Assembly (NCBI GenBank): GCA_022866195.1 | Contig: JALHUF010000540.1 | Coordinates: 1 to 6,532, forward strand | DNA from: Terriglobia bacterium | GTDB taxonomy: Bacteria; Acidobacteriota; Terriglobia; UBA7540 | Direction: 5' to 3' | Length of the DNA: 6,532 nucleotides | Shown here: in pieces, positions 1-4,445 of the stretch | Layout of the letters: each line of letters begins with the position of its first letter | Numbering within the stretch: the first letter of the stretch is position 1 | Position numbers and translations under genes: made by a program | The notes under the pieces: model-generated | Seen by the model: only the letters and a program-made list of their open reading frames with translations | The model's database searches: none | Told to the model about the DNA's origin: nothing

Positions 1-222
1 CCAGCCCAGGGGATTGTCCACCAGGCGCGACACCCAGGCCGTGCACAGCCCGTAGCGGCTGAGGGCGTAGCTGACGTTGTATTCTCCGCCCCCGACCCAG
101 GCCTCGAAATGGGGGGTCAATTCAATCCGCTGGTGTCCCGGCGGGCTCAAGCGAATCATGCATTCGCCGAAGGTCAGGACATCCAGTTGGCATTCGGTGG
201 CGAGTCTGAGTTTCAGGGGCAT
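1..222 (-). CDS. PfkB-family sugar kinase, N-terminal 74 residues (likely 2-keto-3-deoxygluconate kinase-like)
   Basis: Only the N-terminus is in the window; the gene runs off the left edge. The reading frame begins at an ATG with a CGGAGG ribosome-binding site 7 bases upstream (230-235). Residues 13-22 (DVLTFGECMI) form the first strand of a ribokinase-like fold, and residues 43-57 (VGGGEYNVSYALSRY) match the N-terminal PfkB signature, a Gly-Gly pair followed by an Asn that contacts sugar. VSRLVDNPLG (64-73) is the usual next block. Enzymes of this family phosphorylate a sugar or sugar acid with ATP in the cytoplasm. The 'FGE..IRLSPPG' opening resembles 2-dehydro-3-deoxygluconate kinases more than ribokinase or fructokinase, but substrate cannot be fixed from 74 residues. 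It is co-directional with hicB and gnd; its neighbour gnd makes a sugar-acid role plausible. Confidence 0.85.
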   Translation of the reverse strand, partial: MPLKLRLATECQLDVLTFGECMIRLSPPGHQRIELTPHFEAWVGGGEYNVSYALSRYGLCTAWVSRLVDNPLGW

Positions 223-374
223 CGATGAACCTCCGAAAAAGTAGCGACCGTGAACCGACCAGCGGCGGCAAGGCACGGCATGACCCCTGCCGCGCCGAGG
301 AATCTTAGCGCAAAAGCCGGGATATGGGTAGCCGGGGCCCAGCGAGGCTATGCTCGGGGAAGGGAAAAGCGCTC

Positions 375-476
375 CTACTTCTCCCACTCGGTATGGAAGG
401 TTCCTTCCTTATCGATTCGCCGGTAGGTGTGGGCGCCGAAGTAATCGCGCTGGGGCTGCGGTGAGTCTGCCGGCGG
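375..476 (-). pseudogene. Relic of a gnd 3' end (last 33 codons plus stop)
   Basis: Read on the minus strand, this stretch encodes a tail matching residues 436-468 of the intact 6-phosphogluconate dehydrogenase at 794-2200: QRDYFGAHTYRR, then DKEG, then FHTEW, and a TAG stop in the same place. By hand alignment 25 of 33 residues agree, and 73 of 87 bases agree between 375-461 and 794-880. At least five of the base changes are synonymous, so the fragment descends from a functional but divergent gnd rather than from a fresh copy of the neighbouring one. Nothing upstream of codon 436 survives; 12 bases separate it from the hicB stop. It lies in the same frame as hicB, so readthrough of the hicB TGA would add 37 residues ending in this tail. 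It has no start codon or ribosome-binding site of its own and is not expected to make a protein. Confidence 0.88.
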
Positions 477-488
477 GCACTTGGGACC

Positions 489-695
489 TCAGGCTTCCAC
501 GAACTCGGCCTGAGTCTGCGGCGCAGGGACGGGGAGGCCGTCCTCGCGCAGGCCTTCCATATGCATGGCGATGGCTTCGCGGATGTTTTGCTGGACGTCT
601 TCAGCAGTCGCACCGGTCGCGATGCAGCCTGGGAGGTCGGGCACGTAGGCCGAATAGTTGTTCCTTGCTTTTTCGACAACGACCAGATATTTCAC
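489..695 (-). CDS. Orphan HicB-like (UPF0150) antitoxin-type protein, 68 aa
   Basis: The 68-residue product starts MKYLVVVEKA and carries the typical HicB core: an N-terminal strand, then YSAYVPDLPGCIATG (14-28), then the helix AEDVQQNIREAIAMHMEGL (31-49) and the short DGLPVPAP (52-59) tail. This is the small partial RNase H-like fold of HicB antitoxins, which neutralise HicA mRNA-cleaving toxins. I chose the GTG start at 695: it fits the family N-terminus and has GGGAG 7 bases upstream. An ATG at 764 would add 23 unconserved residues crossing a predicted terminator. There is no C-terminal DNA-binding domain, so self-repression through this protein is unlikely. No hicA can be found on either side, and the flanks are fully occupied, so it is either an orphan or acts with a partner elsewhere. 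It sits between two copies of the gnd 3' end, which suggests arrival by insertion. Confidence 0.85.
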   Translation of the reverse strand: MKYLVVVEKARNNYSAYVPDLPGCIATGATAEDVQQNIREAIAMHMEGLREDGLPVPAPQTQAEFVEA

Positions 696-702
696 CTCTG
701 CT

Positions 703-707
703 CTCCC
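703..707 (-). promoter_or_regulatory. Ribosome-binding site deciding the hicB GTG start
   Basis: GGGAG on the minus strand lies 7 bases before the GTG at 695-693. It supports the short 68-residue HicB-like product over a longer reading from 764. Confidence 0.65.
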
Positions 708-714
708 TTCCAGC

Positions 715-752
715 AAAACCCACGGTTGATTCAAACTGCAAATTAACCGTGG
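715..752 (-). terminator. Probable intrinsic terminator of gnd
   Basis: On the minus strand, arms CCACGGTTAAT (752-742) and ATCAACCGTGG (730-720) pair as 8 bp, one A-C mismatch and 2 bp, around an 11-base loop. A G and then four T (718-715) follow. The hairpin starts 41 bases after the gnd stop and ends before the hicB ribosome-binding site, so it would end gnd transcripts and separate hicB from them. The T-run is short, so termination may be partial. The same inverted repeat could instead be an operator for hicB. Confidence 0.6.
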
Positions 753-761
753 CTGCCACTG

Positions 762-794
762 CAATCGTCAATCATCAATCGACAATCGTCAATC
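762..794. repeat. Short direct repeat at the gnd stop codon
   Basis: The 12-mer CAATCGTCAATC occurs perfectly at 762-773 and 783-794 on the plus strand, separated by nine bases (atcaatcga) that are themselves a degenerate version of the same unit. On the minus strand it is an ATTGACG/ATTGTCG-type low-complexity tract. The second copy ends on the last base of the gnd stop codon. Function unknown; it may be slippage-derived or a footprint of the event that placed hicB here. Confidence 0.7.
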
Positions 795-2200
795 TACTTG
801 TCCCATTCAGTGTGGAACACGCCTTCCTTATCGACTCGCCGGTAGGTGTGGGCGCCGAAGTAGTCGCGCTGCGCCTGCAATAGATTCGCCGGGAGGCGCG
901 CCTGCCGATAGCTGTCGATGTAGGCGAGCGCCGTGCTGAAAGCGGGGCAGGGAACACCCCAATCCACGGCGGCCTTCACCACTTTGCGCAGGCTCTTACC
1001 CGTTTTGTTGATGAGCTTGCGGAAATAGGAATCAAGCATCAGGTTAGCGAGGTCGGGCTTCCTGCCGAACGCCGCGCGGATAGGCTCGAGCAGCTGGGCG
1101 CGGATGATGCAGCCGCCGCGCCAGATGCGCGCGATTTCGGCGAACTTCAGGTGGTAGGCGTATTCCTTGGAAGCGGCGCGCATTTGCGCGAATCCTTGCG
1201 CATAGCAGGCAATCACGGCCAGGTAGAACCCTTGCCGCAGATGGGCGATGAACTGGCTCTTGTCGCCGGCGAATTTCTTGCGCGGTCCGCGGAGAACCTG
1301 TGCCGCGGCCACCCGTTCCTGCTTGAGGCCGGAAAGGATGCGCGCCAGCACCGCCGCGGTGAGCGTGGGGACCGCCACCCCCAGGTCCAGCGCGTCCTGC
1401 GCCGTCCACTTGCCTGTGCCTTTCTGCTCGGCGGTGTCCAGGACCAAGTCCACCAGCGGCTTCCCGGTCTCCGGATCAATCTTCCCCAGAACCACGAGGC
1501 TGATTTCCAGCAGGAATGAGTTCAGTTCCGCACCGTTCCACTCCGCGAAGATGTCGCGGATCTCCGGCGCGCTCAGCCCGAGGATGTTCCGTAGCAGGTC
1601 GTAAGTCTCGCAGATGGACTGCATGATGCCGTACTCGATGCCGTTGTGGACCATCTTCACGTAGTGGCCCGCGCCGCCTGGACCGATGTAAGTGCAGCAG
1701 GGGCCCTCGGCAGTTTGCGCCGCCATTTTGGTGAGCAGCGGCTCCAGATGCCGATAGGAGGCCTCGTGACCACCCGGCATCAGGCACGGGCCGTGCAGGG
1801 CGCCTTCTTCACCGCCACTCACGCCCATGCCAAAGAAGCGCAGCCCCACCGTCTCCCAATCCTTGGCGCGGCGCTCGGTGTCTTTGAAATGCGAATTGCC
1901 GCCGTCGATGACAATGTCGTCGGTGCCGAGCACGGGCTTGAGGTCGGCGAGCACCGCGTCCACAGCCTTTCCGGCCGGAACCATCACCCAGATCCGGCGT
2001 GGCGTTTCGAGCTCCGCGACAAACTCGGCCAAAGAGTTCGCCACCATGATGTTCTTGCCGGCCGTCTGCGCGGCCACCTGCATGGCCTTTTGCTGGTCAG
2101 CGTCGAAGCCTGCCACTGAGAATCCTTTGCTCTCGGCGTTGAGAGCGAGATTCCGACCCATGACCCCCAGCCCACTCAATCCCAAATGCCGTGTTCCCAT
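794..2200 (-). CDS. gnd: 6-phosphogluconate dehydrogenase, decarboxylating (468 aa)
   Basis: Cytoplasmic enzyme of the oxidative pentose phosphate pathway: it oxidises and decarboxylates 6-phosphogluconate to ribulose 5-phosphate. The length equals E. coli Gnd (468 residues), and the N-terminus aligns with it without gaps. Visible landmarks are the dinucleotide loop GLGVMG (10-15), IDGGNSHF (98-105) with the substrate-side Asn102, VSGGEEGA (127-134), the catalytic block VKMVHNGIEYG (181-191) holding Lys182 and Glu189, KGTGKWT (260-266), GGCIIRAQ (362-369), and the C-terminal tail QRDYFGAHTYRR...FHTEW that reaches the partner subunit of the dimer. GAGGAG sits 6 bases before the ATG. At 33-35 the Asn-Arg-Ser that grips the NADP 2'-phosphate in E. 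coli is Asp-Ala-Asp, pointing to NAD as cofactor. The 3' end is duplicated as a relic at 375-476. It is divergent from csbD. Confidence 0.97.
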   Translation of the reverse strand: MGTRHLGLSGLGVMGRNLALNAESKGFSVAGFDADQQKAMQVAAQTAGKNIMVANSLAEFVAELETPRRIWVMVPAGKAVDAVLADLKPVLGTDDIVIDGGNSHFKDTERRAKDWETVGLRFFGMGVSGGEEGALHGPCLMPGGHEASYRHLEPLLTKMAAQTAEGPCCTYIGPGGAGHYVKMVHNGIEYGIMQSICETYDLLRNILGLSAPEIRDIFAEWNGAELNSFLLEISLVVLGKIDPETGKPLVDLVLDTAEQKGTGKWTAQDALDLGVAVPTLTAAVLARILSGLKQERVAAAQVLRGPRKKFAGDKSQFIAHLRQGFYLAVIACYAQGFAQMRAASKEYAYHLKFAEIARIWRGGCIIRAQLLEPIRAAFGRKPDLANLMLDSYFRKLINKTGKSLRKVVKAAVDWGVPCPAFSTALAYIDSYRQARLPANLLQAQRDYFGAHTYRRVDKEGVFHTEWDK

Positions 2201-2287
2201 CGTTCTCTCCTCAATCGTTCAGTTAGATAATTCAGCTACGCCGACCGAAGCTCCATTAGGATATCAAAACCCTTGCGCCGGAGGGGG
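2201..2287. other. Divergent intergenic region between gnd and the csbD module
   Basis: This holds the gnd ribosome-binding site (GAGGAG on the minus strand, 2207-2212) and must hold the gnd promoter. I see AT-rich pieces (around 2222-2233 and 2257-2269) that could serve as a -10 on the minus strand, such as TATCCT, but no -35 at proper spacing, so I do not call a promoter. Confidence 0.4.
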
Positions 2288-2374
2288 AAAAGAGGCCACG
2301 GTGATCTGGGCTTGAGTCGACAGGGCGGCTGGCGTATACTTTTGTGCAAAGATAAAGTTGAAATCGGAAATTCC
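2288..2374 (+). repeat. Regulatory repeat, copy A (promoter and first codons of csbD)
   Basis: This 87-base block aligns with 3492-3573: 71 of 82 aligned bases are identical by hand count, with one 4-base gap (agtc, 2316-2319 region) and one single-base gap. It starts at AAAAGAGGCC, includes the -10 region and runs through the first codons of csbD to AAATCGGAAATTCC, where similarity stops. The end of the block holds an 11-base palindrome, CGGAAATTCCG (2365-2375), that could be an operator. Confidence 0.85.
2312..2340 (+). promoter_or_regulatory. Predicted sigma-70-type promoter of csbD
   Basis: TTGAGT (2312-2317), a 17-base spacer and TATACT (2335-2340) give a near-consensus housekeeping promoter. 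Transcription would start near 2347, only about 11 bases before the proposed TTG start, so the leader would be very short. Because the matching copy at 3492-3573 keeps the -10 (TATGCT) but loses four bases of the -35 region, an alternative sigma factor or activator reading the shared block is also possible. Confidence 0.5.
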
Positions 2375-2543
2375 GGCTAAGGATAAGGCAGAGGGCAAGT
2401 TTCACGAAGTGAAGGGCATGATTAAGGAGAAGGCGGGAAAACTGACGAACAATCCCAGCTTGGAAGCCGAGGGCAAAGTTGAAAACACAGCCGGGAAGAT
2501 CCAAAAGAAAATCGGGCAGGTGGAGAAAGCCCTCGAAAAATAG
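2358..2543 (+). CDS. CsbD-like general stress protein, 61 aa
   Basis: A small, highly charged, Lys/Glu-rich protein without signal peptide or membrane segment. It shows the two-unit pattern of the CsbD family: AEGKFHEVKGMIKEKAGKLT (11-30) followed by LEAEGKVENTAGKIQKKIGQ (35-54), with the AEGK/KG/AGK spacing repeated. Family members are abundant in stressed or stationary cells (first known from the sigma-B regulon of Bacillus), but their molecular job is unknown. The start is a TTG and has no convincing ribosome-binding site (AAAG just before it), so the true start is uncertain; the family homology begins around residue 8, so any error would be a few residues. A SYLF gene follows 86 bases later in the same direction and may be co-transcribed. 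Confidence 0.85.
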   Translation: MKSEIPAKDKAEGKFHEVKGMIKEKAGKLTNNPSLEAEGKVENTAGKIQKKIGQVEKALEK

Positions 2544-2629
2544 CAGCGCCGGCCCGTAGTCCTACAGTTCTGAACGAGAACGTTGCACACGCCGGTCAGT
2601 GGGTGTGAGTGCAAAGAAAGGAGCTTGAA

Positions 2630-3319
2630 ATGAAAAGACTTACTCTGATTCTTCTGTTGCTGACCTTCTGTGCGACGGCTTTCGCAGGAGAGAGCCAACT
2701 GAAAAAGGCAACCAACGTTATTAACGAGATCATGGGGACTCCCGACAAGGGCATTCCTGATGAGCTGCTGGAAAGATCCGTATGTGTCGGCATCGTTCCG
2801 TCTCAGGTCAAGTTCGCTTTGGGACTCGGTGGCACTTACGGACGCGGCGTGCTGGTGTGCCGCAAGGGTGGGAACGGGGCCTGGGATGCGCCTTCCATGT
2901 TCACCCTGGGCGCCGCGAGCATTGGATTTCAGATCGGCGGTAAGGCGACCGACGTCGTCTTCCTCGTGATGAACCCCGAAGGCATGAAAAAACTGGTTCA
3001 GGACAGCGTCAAGCTGGGCGCGGAATTATCCGTAGCGGCCGGCCCGGTGGGTCGTTCCGCCGAAGGCGCCACCGACGCTCAACTCCATGCGGAGATTCTC
3101 AGCTACTCGCGGACGCGGGGCTTGTTTGCCGGGGCGTCGCTCGACGGGGCCATACTGAAGCAAGATGGGGATGATAACGAGAAGCTCTATGGGCGCAAGG
3201 TGACCGCGAAAGAAATTCTGATCGACGGCACGGTGCCTACTCCTCGAGCGGCTCAGGGCTTGGACAGCACGCTGACGAAATACTCTCCCAAGGGTGGACA
3301 AGCGTTCGCCCGATTGTAA
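2630..3319 (+). CDS. Secreted SYLF-domain (Ysc84/DUF500) lipid-binding-type protein, 229 aa
   Basis: The start is the ATG at 2630 with AAGGAG 6 bases upstream; an upstream in-frame start at 2609 would only add seven residues ahead of the signal peptide. Residues 1-19 are a classical signal peptide (MKRLTLILLLL core, AFA before the cut), so the protein is exported; the Cys at 14 does not sit in a lipobox. The rest is one SYLF domain: SVCVGIVPSQVKFALGLGG (50-68), YGRGVLVCR (70-78), GAWDAPSMFTLGAASIGFQIG (83-103), VVFLVMNPEG (109-118), KLGAELSVAAGPVGR (128-142) and a YSRTRGLFAGASLDG block (159-173). In eukaryotes SYLF domains bind phosphoinositides; bacterial secreted forms are common but their role is not settled, and an envelope or membrane-surface role is likely. 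It follows csbD and probably shares its transcript. Confidence 0.92.
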   Translation: MKRLTLILLLLTFCATAFAGESQLKKATNVINEIMGTPDKGIPDELLERSVCVGIVPSQVKFALGLGGTYGRGVLVCRKGGNGAWDAPSMFTLGAASIGFQIGGKATDVVFLVMNPEGMKKLVQDSVKLGAELSVAAGPVGRSAEGATDAQLHAEILSYSRTRGLFAGASLDGAILKQDGDDNEKLYGRKVTAKEILIDGTVPTPRAAQGLDSTLTKYSPKGGQAFARL

Positions 3320-3491
3320 AGGGTCCCAGTGGCACCAGGGGCGCCCGAGCAAGGTGACCGCAACGTGAAAACCGCAACGCGGCTTAGAAGTCCCGCAGCG
3401 GGGACAGGTGTTAGCCGTGAGGCTGGGTTGGACGTGGCAAACAGACCAAGCACGGTCAATGGGACGGCCAAATCGAGCCCCGATGGCACCC
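3320..3491. other. Intergenic segment after the SYLF gene, no gene seen
   Basis: No convincing reading frame. It contains an octamer repeat CCGCAACG (3358-3365 and 3372-3379) and the nested hairpin described separately. I see no T-tract terminator after the SYLF stop. On the minus strand a stretch translates with a CPRCG-like motif, but it is not supported as a gene. Confidence 0.5.
3380..3417 (+). other. Nested inverted repeat (possible structured RNA element)
   Basis: An inner stem GTCCC (3390-3394) / GGGAC (3401-3405) with a 6-base loop sits inside an outer stem CGGCT (3380-3384) / AGCCG (3413-3417). No T-run follows, so it is not an ordinary intrinsic terminator. It may protect the end of the SYLF transcript or be a piece of a dispersed intergenic repeat. 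Confidence 0.4.
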
Positions 3492-3573
3492 AAAAGAGGC
3501 CATGGCGATGTGAGCTTGGACAGGGCGACTGGCGTATGCTTTTGCGCGAAGGAAAGCTCAAATCGGAAATTCC
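3492..3573 (+). repeat. Regulatory repeat, copy B (upstream of the Gln-rich secreted protein gene)
   Basis: Counterpart of 2288-2374. It keeps the GACAGGGCG.CTGGCGTAT core, TATGCT at the -10 position (3535-3540), CTTTTG and the AAATCGGAAATTCC end (3560-3573). Relative to copy A it lacks four bases where copy A has its -35, and CTC replaces the TTG start codon; the reading KSEIP then meets ATG TAA. It ends 20 bases before the start of the next gene, so it most likely serves as that gene's promoter region. Confidence 0.85.
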
Positions 3574-3593
3574 CATGTAATAGAGGCAACACT

Positions 3594-4166
3594 ATGAAAC
3601 CAATTGGAGTTATTAGTACAACAGCTCTGTTTCTGCTTCTCGGAATCACTGCTCCGGCTGACGCACAGCAGAAGCAACAGGGGAAACAGGAACAACAGGC
3701 TAAGCCTGAAAAGCAGCAACGGCAGGCAAAGTCAGGCAAACAGCAACGACAACAGCGTCAGCCGCAGGCCAATAAGCCTTCACAGCAAGCCCAGCAGGGA
3801 CACGCAGGCGAACACCGGGGCACCTGGCAGCAGCATCGCGCACATAGCTGGCAATCCGAGCACCGCACCTGGAAGCAACGCGGCGGCTACAACGGCTACC
3901 GCATCCCTGCCGCCCGTTTCCGTGGCTATTTTGGCCGGGCTCACCGGTTCCGCATCTACGGCCTCCCCCTGCTGGTTGTTGGCGGGTATCCCCGCTTCCA
4001 GTACGGCGGCTATTGGTTCAGTCTCGTTGAGCCGTGGCCAGAATACTGGTCAGACAACTGGTACGAAAACGACGATGTGTATGTTGATTACTTCGATGAC
4101 GGATATTACCTGCACAACCGTAGGCATCCCGGCGTTCGAATTGCAATCAGTGTCTACGTGAAATAA
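3594..4166 (+). CDS. Secreted Gln/Lys-rich protein with aromatic C-terminal domain, 190 aa, function unknown
   Basis: The ATG at 3594 is preceded by AGAGG 7 bases upstream. Residues 1-24 form a signal peptide (hydrophobic core GVISTTALFLLLGI, ADA before the cut). Residues 25-69 are a low-complexity linker almost wholly of Gln, Lys, Arg and Ala. Residues 70-190 are rich in Trp, Tyr, Arg and Gly: HRTWKQRGGYNGYRIP (90-105), RFRGYFGRAHRFRI (108-121), a hydrophobic stretch LPLLVVGGYPRF (124-135), then YWSDNWYENDDVYVDYFDDG (151-170) and a final NRRHPGVRIAISV strand. The acidic aromatic segment could bind metal or carbohydrate, but no catalytic motif is seen. It resembles hypothetical secreted proteins I associate with Acidobacteriota; I cannot name a characterised family. 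RcnB-like periplasmic proteins are a loose comparison. It is preceded by the copy B regulatory repeat shared with csbD, hinting at joint regulation. Confidence 0.85.
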   Translation: MKPIGVISTTALFLLLGITAPADAQQKQQGKQEQQAKPEKQQRQAKSGKQQRQQRQPQANKPSQQAQQGHAGEHRGTWQQHRAHSWQSEHRTWKQRGGYNGYRIPAARFRGYFGRAHRFRIYGLPLLVVGGYPRFQYGGYWFSLVEPWPEYWSDNWYENDDVYVDYFDDGYYLHNRRHPGVRIAISVYVK

Positions 4167-4196
4167 CGGTTCATCGAGCGCGATGACCGAATAAAA

Positions 4197-4219
4197 CCCC
4201 CGACCCGAGGTGTCGGGGG
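4197..4219 (-). terminator. Strong GC hairpin with T-run on the minus side
   Basis: CCCCCGAC (4197-4204) and GTCGGGGG (4212-4219) form an 8-bp perfect stem with a 7-base loop, 30 bases after the stop of the secreted protein gene. On the plus strand it is preceded by AAAA and has no T-run after it; on the minus strand TTTT follows directly. By the usual rule it terminates leftward transcription, although no leftward gene is seen to the right. For the plus-strand gene it may still end or stabilise the mRNA. Confidence 0.55.
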
Positions 4220-4220
4220 G

Positions 4221-4431
4221 CAGGTTCGCCCGCCCCCGGCCTAGCCGCGGAGCGCTCGCCTACCAACACAAGAACGGTGTTCAGACAGTGCCGCTGCAGT
4301 AGACGGGTTCTCACACAGGCTCTTTAGCCGTAGTTTCCCGAGGCTGGGGCTTCGGTCAAGGGCGGAGTAGAGGACTGCCCTGAGAGACGGGATTATTAGT
4401 TTTGAATTTAGCGCCGTGTGATGTCCAAAAC
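4221..4431. other. Intergenic region upstream of tkt
   Basis: No reading frame worth calling. The stretch must hold the tkt promoter; the AT-rich part 4391-4410 (ATTATTAGTTTTGAATTTAG) is the likeliest place, but I cannot pair a -10 with a -35 at good spacing. A weak inverted repeat AGGGC/GCCCT lies near 4359-4381. Confidence 0.35.
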
Positions 4432-4436
4432 GGAGG
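4432..4436 (+). promoter_or_regulatory. Ribosome-binding site deciding the tkt TTG start
   Basis: GGAGG lies 9 bases before the TTG at 4446. No ATG or GTG in frame sits near it, so TTG is the best start. Confidence 0.7.
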
Positions 4437-4445
4437 ATTGATTCC

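Noticed and set aside
350..883. Plus-strand open frame of 177 codons across hicB and the gnd tails
   Set aside because: It is antisense to hicB, the gnd relic and the gnd end; its repeated ends simply mirror the duplicated gnd tail.
2220..2240. Imperfect palindrome TAGATAATTCAGCTA upstream of gnd
   Set aside because: Only the outer bases and a few inner ones pair; too weak to claim as an operator.
3329..3580. Plus-strand frame of 83 codons ending in KSEIPM
   Set aside because: Composition is non-protein-like and there is no ribosome-binding site. The KSEIP end is explained by the copied csbD start in the regulatory repeat.
3026..3739. Minus-strand frame of 237 codons with Cys-rich N-terminus and a CPRCG motif, resembling a transposase zinc ribbon
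   Set aside because: It overlaps the SYLF gene and the signal peptide region of the next gene in antisense, lacks a second proper CxxC pair and any transposase catalytic motif. Treated as chance.
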